Position numbers and translations under genes: made by a program. This document shows positions 9,682 through 18,652 of a stretch of DNA of 64,000 nucleotides, piece after piece; position 1 is the first letter of the stretch; each line of letters starts with the position of its first letter. The notes beneath the pieces were generated by a model. The model was given only the letters and a program-made list of their open reading frames with translations. It did not search any database and was not told the origin of the DNA. This stretch comes from Bradyrhizobium diazoefficiens (lineage in GTDB: Bacteria; Pseudomonadota; Alphaproteobacteria; Rhizobiales; Xanthobacteraceae). Where the stretch lies: positions 248,001 to 312,000 of the forward strand of contig NZ_JAFCJJ010000002.1 in assembly GCF_018131015.1 (NCBI RefSeq), written 5' to 3'.

Positions 9682-9686
9682 GAGGC

Positions 9687-10142
9687 TTAAGACGTCGGCT
9701 TGTCGTCGTCGAGCGGGACGCAATAGAGCTCGAGCCGGTGGTCGACCAGCTTGTAGCCGAGCTTGCGGGCGATCTCCGCCTGCAGCTTCTCGATCTCCTC
9801 GGAGGTGAACTCGATCACCTTGCCGTCGCGCAGATTGATGAGGTGGTCGTGATGGCTGTCGCGCATCGTCTCGTAGCGCGCGCGGCCCTCGCGAAAATCG
9901 TGCCGCTCGATGATGCCGGCGTCCTCGAACAGCTTGACGGTGCGATAGACCGTCGAGATCGAGATCTTGTCGTCGACGGCGACACAGCGGCGGTAGAGCT
10001 CCTCGACGTCGGGATGGTCGACCGCTTCCGCGAGCACGCGGGCGATGACGCGGCGCTGCTCGGTCATGCGCATGCCGGTGGCGGCACAGCGCGCCTCGAT
10101 GCCTGTCGCCTTGGATGCGGGGGAAGGTTTAAGTCCGGTCAT
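9687..10142 (-). CDS. fur: Fur-family metal-responsive transcriptional regulator
   Basis: A 151-residue Fur-type repressor. The winged HTH is at about residues 25-85 (DDKISISTVYRTVKLFEDAG) and the dimerisation and metal domain follows with HHDHLI and the GKVIEF strand. The two cysteines of the structural zinc site of E. coli Fur (CLDC) are replaced (LINLRDG), as in the Fur/Mur branch of Rhizobiales. The metal sensed (Fe or Mn) cannot be decided from sequence. It lacks the heme motif expected of Irr. The ATG at MTGLKPS was chosen over an in-frame ATG 17 codons earlier. It lies between rimI and the HAD gene in a continuous minus-strand run. Confidence 0.9.
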   Translation of the reverse strand: MTGLKPSPASKATGIEARCAATGMRMTEQRRVIARVLAEAVDHPDVEELYRRCVAVDDKISISTVYRTVKLFEDAGIIERHDFREGRARYETMRDSHHDHLINLRDGKVIEFTSEEIEKLQAEIARKLGYKLVDHRLELYCVPLDDDKPTS

Positions 10143-10179
10143 GTCGTGTCCGCCTGACGGGGCGCTTGTGCCATCAATG

Positions 10180-10665
10180 TTACGACAAGTCACGTCGCAT
10201 CAGAAGAGCGTTCAACTGTTCCCCGTTCGCCTGCTTATAGTAGCGTTCGCGGCGGCCGACCACCACGAATCCGCACCTCGCGTAGAGCCGCCGTGCCGGC
10301 TGGTTGTTCTCTTCCACCTCCAGGAAGATCGTGCGGACGCCGCGCCCCGCAAGGTGACCGAGATGGGTCATCAGCAGCACGCGGGAGAGGCCGCGGCCGC
10401 GCTGGGCCTGGTCGACCGCGACCGACAGGATCTCGGCTTCGTCCGCGCCGATCCGCGACACCGCGAAGCCGATGATCTTGCGGCCGAGGCGGAGCCGATG
10501 CACCAGCGTGTTGCGCTCGCTGAGCATGGACTCGAACTCGCCTTCACCCCAGCCGCGTGCGAAGGAGGCGCCGTGAAGCTGCGCCAGCCGCGCGGCGTCA
10601 CCTGCTGAAGCGGGTTCGACGGCGGCGGTGCCGCCGCGCCACCATTCCGACAGCCATCGCATCAT
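10180..10665 (-). CDS. rimI: Ribosomal-protein-alanine N-acetyltransferase (GNAT)
   Basis: A 161-residue GNAT acetyltransferase; RimI acetylates the N-terminus of ribosomal protein S18. The acetyl-CoA-binding motif QRGRGLSRVLL and the downstream strand FLEVEENNQPARRLYARCGF are typical. An open frame extends into tsaB, but the protein begins at MMRWLSEWW just after the tsaB stop. The tsaB-rimI order is conserved in many bacteria, which supports the specific name over generic GNAT. Confidence 0.9.
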   Translation of the reverse strand: MMRWLSEWWRGGTAAVEPASAGDAARLAQLHGASFARGWGEGEFESMLSERNTLVHRLRLGRKIIGFAVSRIGADEAEILSVAVDQAQRGRGLSRVLLMTHLGHLAGRGVRTIFLEVEENNQPARRLYARCGFVVVGRRERYYKQANGEQLNALLMRRDLS

Positions 10666-10675
10666 GAGCCTGGCA

Positions 10676-11371
10676 TCATGATCTTGCGGCTTGTGCTGCG
10701 AACGGCGGAAGCGCTGCCGGCTTTGCATCGGGCGCGCGCAGATAGAACGGCCGCGCCGGATTGGTGTCGGGATCGGCGGCGGCCCCGAGCCAGGCGACCC
10801 AGCCGATGTCGGGCGCGGCCTGCGCATCCACGGCGATCGGCTGCGGAGCATCCTGCGGCCAGCGCTCGGCGAGAATCCCTGCGGCATTGCCGACCAGATG
10901 CGGCGCGCCGAATTGCGACGCCGCGATTGCCTCGTCGACGCCGGCGACCATCGGCCGCACCAGCTGGCTGCCGTCGCCGGCGACGATCTGGAAATAGACG
11001 TGGTCGTGTCGCGCATCGATCGCCGAGATCACCGGCGCGGATTTGTTCTGCCCGACGATGGCGGCGGCATAGGCAGACAATGTGGTCAGTCCGACGGCCG
11101 GCCGCCTGGCCGCGAGCGCAAGGCCGCGCGCCGCCGAAATGCCGACGCGCAGGCCCGTGAAGCTGCCGGGTCCCACGGTGACGGCGATGCGGTCGAGCGA
11201 GGTGAAGGCGAGATTGGCCGATTGCATGACGCGCGCGATCATCGGCATCAGGGCCTCGGCGTGCCCGCGCTTCATCAGCACTGATTCCTGCGCGAGCAGT
11301 TCGCCGGCATCGGTATCGAGCACGGCGGCCGCGCACGCTTCCAGCGCGGTATCGATGGCAAGGATCAGCAT
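10676..11371 (-). CDS. tsaB: tRNA threonylcarbamoyladenosine biosynthesis protein TsaB
   Basis: A 231-residue ASKHA-fold protein that partners TsaD in t6A37 synthesis. The N-terminus LILAIDTALEACAAAVLD and the signature GPGSFTGLRVGISAARGLAL are diagnostic. It is the first gene of the tsaB-rimI-fur-HAD run. The divergent chemoreceptor gene begins 278 bases upstream, so the intergenic stretch must hold its promoter. Confidence 0.95.
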   Translation of the reverse strand: MLILAIDTALEACAAAVLDTDAGELLAQESVLMKRGHAEALMPMIARVMQSANLAFTSLDRIAVTVGPGSFTGLRVGISAARGLALAARRPAVGLTTLSAYAAAIVGQNKSAPVISAIDARHDHVYFQIVAGDGSQLVRPMVAGVDEAIAASQFGAPHLVGNAAGILAERWPQDAPQPIAVDAQAAPDIGWVAWLGAAADPDTNPARPFYLRAPDAKPAALPPFAAQAARS

Positions 11372-11479
11372 CGAAACAGCTTAGTCGTTTCAGCGGCGGT
11401 CGAACCAGAGCAAGTTTTCATTTCTCGACAGGCGCATGATCTGCCCGTGTTTCTACGCATCGGAGGCCCAGGAGAAACC

Positions 11480-11530
11480 ATGGCGCTACTTTTTGGAGGG
11501 AGATGGGTCCATCTGCAACTTGCGATGTAG
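11480..11530 (+). CDS. Possible 16-residue leader peptide upstream of the PAS chemoreceptor
   Basis: An ATG preceded by AGGAGAAACC opens a 16-codon frame (MALLFGGRWVHLQLAM) ending in TAG. The Shine-Dalgarno match is better than that of most genes here. The frame is followed by a terminator-like hairpin and then by the chemoreceptor start, which is the layout of a leader or attenuator. Nothing else supports translation, and short frames with good ribosome sites occur by chance. Confidence 0.2.
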   Translation: MALLFGGRWVHLQLAM

Positions 11531-11595
11531 GCAAGTATTTGAACTGTTTCTCATTTTAAGGTTCCATTAGCAATCAAATGAGATTTTCCGCGGCG

Positions 11596-11634
11596 CGGCC
11601 CCCGGGTCAACGGCGAGTCGGGGCCGTCTTTTGG
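11596..11634 (+). terminator. Terminator-like hairpin in the leader of the PAS chemoreceptor
   Basis: CGGCCCC at 11596-11602 pairs with GGGGCCG at 11620-11626, followed by TCTTTT. It lies between the tsaB/chemoreceptor divergent promoter region and the chemoreceptor ribosome site (GGAAAGG). A 7-bp GC stem with a 17-base loop and a short T-run is only moderate evidence for a terminator or attenuator. Confidence 0.3.
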
Positions 11635-11648
11635 AAAGGTTTTTCTTT

Positions 11649-13334
11649 ATGTCTTTCTGGCGAGGCGGTTCTGAGGCCCGCGAGGCTCTGGCCCAGGTCC
11701 GCGCACTTTCGAAATCGCAGGCGATCATCGAATTCAATCTCGACGGCACCATCATCACGGCCAACCAGAATTTCCTGGATGCGATGGGCTACCGGCTCGA
11801 CGAGATCAAGGGCAAGCACCACGGCATGTTCGTCGTGCCGGAGGAGCGCAGCAGCGCCGCCTATCGCGAGTTCTGGGCGCGCCTTGGCCGCGGCGAATAT
11901 CAATCCGCCGAATACAAGCGGGTCGGCAAGGGCGGGCGCGAGATCTGGATCCAGGCGTCCTACAATCCGATCCTCGACGATGGCGGCAAGCCCGTGAAGG
12001 CCGTCAAGTTCGCGACCGACATCACCACGCGCAAGATTCGCAGCCTCGAGGATGCCGGCAAGATTTCCGCGATCAGCCGCGCCCAGGCGGTGATCGAATT
12101 CAATCTCGACGGCACCATCGTCACGGCCAACGAGAACTTCCTGAGCGTGGTCGGGTACCGGCTCGACGAAATCCGGGGCCGGCATCACAGCATGTTCGTC
12201 GGGGCCGCCGAGCGCGACAGCGCCGCCTATCGCGAGTTCTGGGCGAAGCTTGCGCGCGGCGAATTCCACTCCGGCGAATACAAGCGCTTCGGCAAGGGCG
12301 ACAAGGAGGTCTGGATTCTCGCCACCTACAATCCGATCCTCGATGACGCCGGCAAGCCGTTCAAGGTGGTGAAGTTCGCCACCGACGTCAGCGCGCAGAA
12401 GCTGACCAATGCGAATTTCGCCGGGCAGATCGAGGCGATCGGCAAGTCGCAGGCCGTGATCGAGTTCGACATGGACGGCAAGATCCTCACCGCGAACGAG
12501 AACTTCCTGCGCGCCGTGGGCTACGCGCTGTCGGACATCGTCGGCCGGCATCACAGCATGTTCGTGGCGGCCGAAGAGCGTGACGGTACCGCCTATCGGG
12601 AATTCTGGGCCAGGCTTTCGCGTGGCGAATTCCAGTCCGGCGAATATCAGCGCGTCGGCAAGGGCGGCCGCCAGATCTGGATCCAGGCCTCCTACAATCC
12701 GATCCGGGACCTCAACGGCAAGCCGTTCAAGGTCGTGAAATATGCCTCCGACACCACCGCGCAGGTGATCGCGCGGATGCGCAGCGAGAAGGTGCGCGGC
12801 ATGATGGAATCGGTCGCCGCCGGCGCCGAGGAGCTGAATGCGTCGGTCGGCGAGATCGCGGACGCGATGACGCGCTCGCGCGAGACCGCCTCGACCGCGG
12901 TCGAGCGGGTCGAGGTGGCGGACAAGCAGGCGCAACGCCTGACCTCGGCGGCGGAATCGATGAGCACGATCGTGCAGCTGATCGGCAACATCACCGGCCA
13001 GATCAACCTGCTGGCGCTGAACGCCACCATCGAATCCGCGCGCGCCGGCGACGCCGGGCGCGGCTTTGCCGTGGTGGCCTCCGAGGTGAAGAACCTCGCC
13101 AACCAGGCCAAGCACGCGGCCGACCAGATCGAGCAGGAGATCGGCAATCTGAACGGCATCTCGGGCGACGTCGTCGCGGCGCTTGATGCGATCAAGGGCG
13201 CGATCCAGAGCGTCAGCGAATACGTCTCGTCGACGGCCAGCGCGGTCAAGGAGCAGAGCGCGGTCACCGGCGAAATGTCGGCGAGCATGCGCCGGGCTGC
13301 GGAAGAAGCCGCCAGCATCGGCGAGGCGGCTTGA
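11649..13334 (+). CDS. Soluble methyl-accepting chemotaxis protein with three tandem PAS domains
   Basis: A 561-residue cytoplasmic chemoreceptor with no signal peptide or membrane helix. Three PAS domains occupy about residues 15-131, 132-253 and 254-375, each with a line such as AVIEFNLDGTIVTANENFL, then GRHHSMFV and REFWAKLARGEF. They repeat at exactly 122 residues (366 bases). The C-terminus is an MCP signalling domain with the kinase-contacting tip GQINLLALNATIESARAGDA. The signalling region stops soon after the tip's return helix and I see no methylation or CheR-tethering motif. PAS cofactor (heme, flavin or none) is unknown. BdlA-like energy or redox taxis proteins are the closest known layout. 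The start was set at MSFWRGG, after GGAAAGG; an ATG six codons upstream lies inside that site. Confidence 0.9.
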   Translation: MSFWRGGSEAREALAQVRALSKSQAIIEFNLDGTIITANQNFLDAMGYRLDEIKGKHHGMFVVPEERSSAAYREFWARLGRGEYQSAEYKRVGKGGREIWIQASYNPILDDGGKPVKAVKFATDITTRKIRSLEDAGKISAISRAQAVIEFNLDGTIVTANENFLSVVGYRLDEIRGRHHSMFVGAAERDSAAYREFWAKLARGEFHSGEYKRFGKGDKEVWILATYNPILDDAGKPFKVVKFATDVSAQKLTNANFAGQIEAIGKSQAVIEFDMDGKILTANENFLRAVGYALSDIVGRHHSMFVAAEERDGTAYREFWARLSRGEFQSGEYQRVGKGGRQIWIQASYNPIRDLNGKPFKVVKYASDTTAQVIARMRSEKVRGMMESVAAGAEELNASVGEIADAMTRSRETASTAVERVEVADKQAQRLTSAAESMSTIVQLIGNITGQINLLALNATIESARAGDAGRGFAVVASEVKNLANQAKHAADQIEQEIGNLNGISGDVVAALDAIKGAIQSVSEYVSSTASAVKEQSAVTGEMSASMRRAAEEAASIGEAA

Positions 13335-13338
13335 TCTT

Positions 13339-13436
13339 GTAGGGTGCGTAGGGTGGGCAAAGCGAAGCGTGCCCACCATCTTTAGCGCGATTGGTATGGT
13401 GGGCACGGCGCAAGCGCGCCTTTGCCCATCCTACGC
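13339..13436. repeat. Extragenic palindrome, TAGGGTGGGCAAAG type
   Basis: About 98 bases directly after the chemoreceptor stop. The left half reads GTAGGGTGGGCAAAGCG-like, followed by GTGCCCACCATC; the right half has ATGGTGGGCACGGCGC and ends TTTGCCCATCCTACGC. This makes nested inverted repeats (GTGCCCACCAT / ATGGTGGGCAC and GTGCGTAGGGTGGGCAAA / TTTGCCCATCCTACGC). It fills the convergent gap before nfu and could act as a bidirectional transcript end. Confidence 0.75.
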
Positions 13437-13443
13437 AGCTTGT

Positions 13444-14013
13444 TCACATCGGCCGGACTTCGACCACGTCGGGCACGAAATGCTTCAGCAAATTCTGGAT
13501 GCCGTGCTGAAGCGTCGCGGTCGATGACGGGCAGCCGGAGCAGGCGCCCTTCATGTTGAGATAGACGATGCCGTCCTTGAAGCCGCGGAAGGTGATGTCG
13601 CCGCCGTCATTGGCGACCGCGGGACGGACGCGGGTCTCGATCAGGTCCTTGATCATGTCGACGGTCTCGGCGTCGGCCTCGTCGAAGAACTCGTCCTCGT
13701 CGTCGAGATCGGCATCGCCGGCCGCCGCGCCGTCGGCGAGCAGCGGCGCGCCGGACATGTAGTGCTCCATGATGGCGCCGAGGATCGCCGGCTTGAGCTG
13801 TTGCCATTCACCGCCCGCCTTGGTCACGGTGATGAAATCCGATCCGTAGAACACGGAGGTCACGCCGGGCACGTCGAACAGCTTTTCGGCGAGCGGCGAG
13901 CGGCTTGCGGATTCGCGGCTCGCAAACTCCATCGGGCTGCCGTCGAGCACGACGCGGCCGGGAATGAATTTTAGCGTTGCGGGATTGGGAGTGGCTTCGG
14001 TCTGAATGAACAT
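13444..14013 (-). CDS. Nfu-type Fe-S cluster scaffold protein (NifU family)
   Basis: A 189-residue protein with an N-terminal Nfu_N domain (MFIQTEATPNPATLKFIPG onwards, residues 1-90), an acidic linker (DADLDDEDEFFDEADAE) and a C-terminal NifU-like domain with CSGCPSS, which binds a bridging Fe-S cluster. It transfers clusters to target proteins. The linker is unusually acidic. The ATG at MFIQTE was chosen over one nine codons upstream because the domain starts there. It follows the universal stress gene on the same strand. Confidence 0.93.
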   Translation of the reverse strand: MFIQTEATPNPATLKFIPGRVVLDGSPMEFASRESASRSPLAEKLFDVPGVTSVFYGSDFITVTKAGGEWQQLKPAILGAIMEHYMSGAPLLADGAAAGDADLDDEDEFFDEADAETVDMIKDLIETRVRPAVANDGGDITFRGFKDGIVYLNMKGACSGCPSSTATLQHGIQNLLKHFVPDVVEVRPM

Positions 14014-14153
14014 GGTTTTCTCCGGACGTCGCCGGTTCAAGGCCGGCGCGTTCTCTCTCCAGTAGCAGATGGCGACGGCAAACGCACGATCAAGGGGGCG
14101 TGCGGGCGTTTCGTTGTTATATCAGCAGGTTAGATAGCCATAAAATCTCAGCC

Positions 14154-14239
14154 CGTCATGGCCGGGCTTGTCCCGGCCATCCACGCCTTGCTTCCTCGCG
14201 CGAAGAACGTGGATGCCCGGGACAAGCCCGGGCATGACG
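14154..14239. repeat. REP-like palindrome, family A copy 1
   Basis: About 85 bases made of two palindromic arms: GTCATGGCCGGGCTTGTCCC... at left and ...GGGACAAGCCCGGGCATGAC at right, with CGTGGATG next to the inner side of the right arm. This copy has its GGCCGG arm on the left, the reverse of the copies at 46.9, 49.7, 60.5 and 62.8 kb. The same arm sequence bounds the GIY-YIG gene at 54.1-54.5 kb. Confidence 0.85.
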
Positions 14240-14247
14240 ACCCAACT

Positions 14248-14742
14248 CTACGACAGCGAATCCACGCTTTGGTCGCTGAGCGCGCCGGAGATGATCGTCA
14301 CCGGAACAGGGAACGTGCCGAGCTCGTGCGCGAGCAGCGTCACCAGCGGCCCCGGTCCCTCCGCGCCGGGGTTGGCGGCGAGCACCAGCATGGCGATGTC
14401 GGGGTCCTCGTCGATCACGGCGAGCAGCTGCTTCATCGCGGCGCCCTCGCGGATCACCCGCTCCGGCGTAATCGCGGCGATGCCGTTGGCCCTGCCGGCG
14501 GCGCGGTCGAGTGCGGCCTCCGCCGCCTCCTGCGCCTCCGCACGCATGATGTCGGCGACACCTAGCCATTCCTGGCTCTGCTGTTCCGGCTCGATGATGC
14601 GCAGCATCACCACGCCGCCGCCGGCGCGGATCGCCCAGCGGCTGGCGTAATAGACCGCGCGATCCCATTCGGCAGTGTCGTCGACGATGACGAGGCATTT
14701 GGGCTTGTGACCCGGCTCGAAGCAAAGTCGCTTGCTGGTCAT
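14248..14742 (-). CDS. Universal stress protein (UspA family)
   Basis: A 164-residue cytoplasmic protein with a single Usp fold: KCLVIVDDTAEWDRAVYYAS at the N-terminus and the closing strand VPVTIISGAL. The canonical ATP-binding G-x2-G-x9-G(S/T) motif is replaced by AANPGAEGPGPLVTLLAHEL, so nucleotide binding is uncertain. It lies between trpS and nfu, an order also seen in related genomes. The start at MTSKRLCFE was chosen because the preceding residues are unlike the family. Confidence 0.85.
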   Translation of the reverse strand: MTSKRLCFEPGHKPKCLVIVDDTAEWDRAVYYASRWAIRAGGGVVMLRIIEPEQQSQEWLGVADIMRAEAQEAAEAALDRAAGRANGIAAITPERVIREGAAMKQLLAVIDEDPDIAMLVLAANPGAEGPGPLVTLLAHELGTFPVPVTIISGALSDQSVDSLS

Positions 14743-14851
14743 GCATGTTCCGGCGTGTGCGCGGCCGGCATGCTGCCACACTCCCCGCTGGTTTGGGAGA
14801 GGGGACGTCGGCCGGCGCCGCCAGCGCCGGCCGGATCTGATCTCGCGGCAA

Positions 14852-15904
14852 TCAGCGCCGGCGGATGAAGCCGACGATGTCCTTCGAGAGGTTCATGGTC
14901 TCCTTCGCGATGGCGCGGGCGCGGTCGGAGCCGTCGTTCAGGATGGCGTCGATGTGGCCGGGGTCGGCGACCAGGCGCTTCATCTCGCCGGCGATCGGCG
15001 AGAGTTTTGTGACGCACAGATCCACCAGCGCGTTCTTGAAGCTGGAGAACTGACCGCCGCCGAAATCGCGCAGCACGTCCGCCTTGGAGCGGCCGGAGAG
15101 CGCGGCGAAGATGCCGACCAGATTGTCGGCCTCGGGGCGCGCTTCCAGGCCTTTCTCTTCCGTCGGCAGCGGCTCCGGATCGGTCTTCGCCTTGCGCACC
15201 TTCTGGGCGATGGTGTCGGCGTCGTCGGTCAGGTTGATGCGCGAATTGTCCGATGCATCCGACTTCGACATCTTCTTGGTGCCGTCGCGCAAGCTCATCA
15301 CGCGCGTCGCCGGTCCCGTGATCAGCGGTTCCGGCAGCGGGAAGAACAGGCCGTCATTGGTGCCCTGGGCGCGAATGGAATCGCCGAAATCGTTGTTGAA
15401 CTTCTGCGCGATGTCGCGGGAGAGCTCCAGATGCTGCTTCTGGTCCTCGCCGACCGGAACATGGGTGGCGCGGTACAGCAGGATGTCGGCGGCCATCAGC
15501 ACGGGATAGTCGAACAGCCCGACCGAGGCGTTCTCGCGGTCCTTGCCGGCCTTCTCCTTGAACTGGGTCATGCGGCCGAGCCAGCCCATGCGCGCGACGC
15601 AGTTGAAGATCCAGGCAAGCTCGGCGTGGCCCGAGACCTGGCTCTGGTTGAACACGATGTGCTTCTTCGGATCGATGCCGCTGGCGATGAACGCCGCGGT
15701 CACCTCGCGGGTGTTGCGCGCGAGCTCGACCGGCCCGCCCCAGACGTCCACGCCCTGCGTGATCGCGTGCATGTCCACGACGCAATAGATGCAGTTGTGG
15801 GTTTCCTGCATCTTCACGAAGTTGACGATCGCACCGAGATAGTTGCCGAGGTGCAGATTGCCCGTCGGCTGGACGCCCGAGAAAACCCGTTCAACGAATG
15901 GCAT
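14852..15904 (-). CDS. trpS: Tryptophanyl-tRNA synthetase
   Basis: A 350-residue class I aminoacyl-tRNA synthetase. The HIGH-equivalent [12 protein letters not shown] is at residues 16-27 and the KMSKS motif KMSKSDASD is near residue 210. The length is normal. It follows murJ at 82 bases and precedes the universal stress gene, so the three may be transcribed together. Confidence 0.97.
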   Translation of the reverse strand: MPFVERVFSGVQPTGNLHLGNYLGAIVNFVKMQETHNCIYCVVDMHAITQGVDVWGGPVELARNTREVTAAFIASGIDPKKHIVFNQSQVSGHAELAWIFNCVARMGWLGRMTQFKEKAGKDRENASVGLFDYPVLMAADILLYRATHVPVGEDQKQHLELSRDIAQKFNNDFGDSIRAQGTNDGLFFPLPEPLITGPATRVMSLRDGTKKMSKSDASDNSRINLTDDADTIAQKVRKAKTDPEPLPTEEKGLEARPEADNLVGIFAALSGRSKADVLRDFGGGQFSSFKNALVDLCVTKLSPIAGEMKRLVADPGHIDAILNDGSDRARAIAKETMNLSKDIVGFIRRR

Positions 15905-15986
15905 GGCTAGTGTCCTGGCACGCTTTCCTTAAGAGGGAGCCGGCCGTCGTTTCCAACAGCGGCGCTGCCCCGTCAAGGGTAATTCG

Positions 15987-17519
15987 TCAGGCGGGCCGCT
16001 TCAGGGCGTTAACCGCCTCGCGCCACGAGGCCACCCCGAGGACTTGCAGGAGCAGGCCATAGACGGCGATCCCCGCTCCGATCTGCACGCCCAGCACAAT
16101 GAAGCGGATGAGGCCGTGCGCCTGCGAGGGCACAAGGCCCGTCGTCAGCCAGAGCAGGGCGCCCATGATGCCTGCGGCGAGCACGATCCGCGGCAGCCGC
16201 CTGCGCGCGGCCGCATCGATCGAAAAGCCGAACTCGGCCGTGCCTTTGCGGAGCAGCGACAGCGCGCTGCTCCAGGCGCCGGCCGCGATGCTGGCTGCAA
16301 TCCCCGACGCGCCGAAGACATGACCAAGCACGACCGCAAGCGCGAGGGCGACCACAAAGCCCTTGGCGGTTGCCATCAGCGGCGTCATCGTGTCGCCGCG
16401 GGCAAAGAAGGCCGGCGACAGCGCCTTGATCAGCACATGGGCCGGCAGGCCCAGCGCCAGCAACGCCAGCACCCGTGCGGTGGCCGCGCTGTCCCCGGTG
16501 CCGAAGGCGCCGTGCTCGAACAACAGCCGCACGATCGGGTCGGCCAGCACGATCAGGCCGAGCGTGGCGGGCAGCGCGAGACCCGCGGCAAGCTCCAGCG
16601 CGCGCGATTCGGCATGCGCCACCGCGTCGCGGTTGCCGCTCGCCACCGCGCGGGTCAATTCCGGCACCATCACCGTGCCCATGGCGACGCCGACGATGCC
16701 GAGCGGCAGCTCGACGAGGCGGTTGGCGAAATAGAGCCAGGAGACTGCGGAGGGCGTTGCGGAGGCGATGATCGCGCCCGCGATCACCAGCCATTGCGCG
16801 CCCGCGGTTGCGATCATGCCGGGAATCGCCCTGGCGAAGAAGCCGCGCATCTCCTTGTCGAAGCTCACGCGCAGCGGTGTCGCAAGACGCCCGCTTCGCT
16901 GCGACAGCAGCATCGCGAGCTGCAGCAGGCCGGCGATGCCGACGGTGGCCGCCAGCATCGACGCGGCGACGCCGGCATCGGCATGCCATGCCAGCAGCGC
17001 CGCGATTGCGGCAATGAGGGCGATGTTGAACAGCAGCGGCGAGAACGCGGTCAGCGCAAAGCGGCCTTGCGCGTTGAGCAGCCCCATCAGCACGGTGACG
17101 GGACCTGCAAAGGCGAGATAGGGCAGCATCAGCCGTGCGCTCTGGACGGCGAGATCGAGGGTCGCGCCGCCCAGAAATCCCGGCGCGATGATAACGATGA
17201 CCAGCGGCATCAGAAGCGCGATCACGAGCGAGATCACGATCAGGGCCGCGCTGACCGTGCCGAGCACGCGTCCCGCGAACGCGGCAGCCGCCGCGTCGCC
17301 ATCGCGGTCCCGGACGCGCAGCCAGGCCGGGATCAGCGCCGCATTCAGGGCCCCCTCGCTGAGCAGCCGGCGCGCCACGTTGACGAGCTGGAACGCCGCC
17401 AGGAACGCATCCGCCACCGCGCCGGTGCCGAGCAGCGCGGCGATTAGCGAATCGCGGGCAAAGCCGAGCAGCCTGGAGGCCAGTGTTCCCGTCGATACCG
17501 TCAGGAAGGAGCGGATCAT
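15987..17519 (-). CDS. murJ: Lipid II flippase MurJ (MviN)
   Basis: A 510-residue inner-membrane protein with about 14 hydrophobic helices, beginning MIRSFLTVSTGTLASRLLGF, a classic MurJ start. Conserved features include ARRLLSEGALNAALIP and FFARGDTMTPL. It flips lipid-linked peptidoglycan precursors to the periplasm. First gene of the murJ-trpS-usp-nfu minus-strand run; the divergent adenosine kinase gene begins 125 bases upstream. Confidence 0.96.
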   Translation of the reverse strand: MIRSFLTVSTGTLASRLLGFARDSLIAALLGTGAVADAFLAAFQLVNVARRLLSEGALNAALIPAWLRVRDRDGDAAAAAFAGRVLGTVSAALIVISLVIALLMPLVIVIIAPGFLGGATLDLAVQSARLMLPYLAFAGPVTVLMGLLNAQGRFALTAFSPLLFNIALIAAIAALLAWHADAGVAASMLAATVGIAGLLQLAMLLSQRSGRLATPLRVSFDKEMRGFFARAIPGMIATAGAQWLVIAGAIIASATPSAVSWLYFANRLVELPLGIVGVAMGTVMVPELTRAVASGNRDAVAHAESRALELAAGLALPATLGLIVLADPIVRLLFEHGAFGTGDSAATARVLALLALGLPAHVLIKALSPAFFARGDTMTPLMATAKGFVVALALAVVLGHVFGASGIAASIAAGAWSSALSLLRKGTAEFGFSIDAAARRRLPRIVLAAGIMGALLWLTTGLVPSQAHGLIRFIVLGVQIGAGIAVYGLLLQVLGVASWREAVNALKRPA

Positions 17520-17644
17520 TGCTCTCTAATCATACCGTTGCTTGCCCGTGCAGGCCCGGCCGTGATAGGCCGCAGGCCGGATTCCAGGGCGACAGGAAGC
17601 GGATTTCCGCGGGTATCGCAATCCGCCAAACAGGATCAAGGTGA

Positions 17645-18646
17645 ATGGCTGACGTGAAATATGACGTTCTCGGCATCGGCAACGCGCTGTTCGACGTGCT
17701 GGTCCGGACCGACGAGGCTTTTCTCGCCAGGCACGGCATGACCAAGGGCAGCATGTCCCTGATCGACGAGGCGCGCGCCGCCGCGATTTATGCCGACATG
17801 GGCCCGGCGACGGAAGTCTCGGGCGGCTCGGCTGCCAACACCATCGTCGGCATCGGCAGCCTCGGAGCCCGCGCGGCCTATGTCGGCAAGGTCAAGGACG
17901 ACCAGATCGGCAAGCTCTATGTGCACGATATCCGCGCCGCCGGCGTCGCCTTCAACACACCGGCTGCGAAGGACGGCCCCGCCACCGGCTGCTCCTACAT
18001 CCTGGTCACCGGCGACGGCGAGCGCACCATGAACACCTATCTCGGCGCGGCGCAGGACCTGTCGCCAGCCGACATCGATCCGGCCGAGATCGCCGCGGCA
18101 AAAATCGTCTATCTCGAAGGCTATCTCTGGGATCCGCCGGGCGCCAAGGAGGCCTTCCTCAAGGCGTCAAAGATCGCCCACGAGGCCGGCCGCAAGGTGG
18201 CGCTGACGCTGTCGGACTCCTTCTGCGTCGGCCGTTACCGCGACGAATTCCTGGGGCTGATGCGCAACGGCACCGCCGACATCGTATTCGCCAACGAGTC
18301 CGAACTGCACTCGCTCTACGAGACGTCCGATTTCGACACCGCGCTGAAGCTGCTGCGCAGCGACGTCAAGCTCGGCGTGGTCACCCGCAGCGAGAAGGGC
18401 TGCGTGGTGGTGACGCCGACCGATGCGGTTGCAGCGCCGGCCTCGCCGATCACGCAGCTGGTGGACACCACCGGCGCCGGCGATCTGTTCGCCGCCGGCT
18501 TCTTGTACGGACTTTCGCGCGACCTGTCCCTCAAGCAGTGCGGCGAGCTCGGCGCGCTCGCGGCCGCCGAAGTGATCCAGCACATCGGCGCCCGCCCGCT
18601 TGTGTCGCTGAAGGAGCTGGCGCAGCAGCGCGGGCTGACGGTTTAA
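17645..18646 (+). CDS. Adenosine kinase-like sugar kinase (PfkB family)
   Basis: A 333-residue ribokinase-superfamily kinase. PfkB signature 1 is GSAANTIVGIGSLGARAAYVG and signature 2, with the catalytic Asp, is DTTGAGDLFAAGFLYG. The N-terminus DVLGIGNALFDVLVR matches bacterial adenosine kinases, so phosphorylation of adenosine to AMP is the likely reaction; another nucleoside or sugar cannot be excluded. A good ribosome site precedes the ATG (CAAGGTGA). It stands alone, followed by a palindromic repeat. Confidence 0.85.
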   Translation: MADVKYDVLGIGNALFDVLVRTDEAFLARHGMTKGSMSLIDEARAAAIYADMGPATEVSGGSAANTIVGIGSLGARAAYVGKVKDDQIGKLYVHDIRAAGVAFNTPAAKDGPATGCSYILVTGDGERTMNTYLGAAQDLSPADIDPAEIAAAKIVYLEGYLWDPPGAKEAFLKASKIAHEAGRKVALTLSDSFCVGRYRDEFLGLMRNGTADIVFANESELHSLYETSDFDTALKLLRSDVKLGVVTRSEKGCVVVTPTDAVAAPASPITQLVDTTGAGDLFAAGFLYGLSRDLSLKQCGELGALAAAEVIQHIGARPLVSLKELAQQRGLTV

Positions 18647-18652
18647 TATTCT

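Noticed and set aside
10666..11016. N-terminal extension of RimI into tsaB
   Set aside because: The extension is out-of-frame tsaB DNA; the GNAT fold begins at the ATG at 10665.
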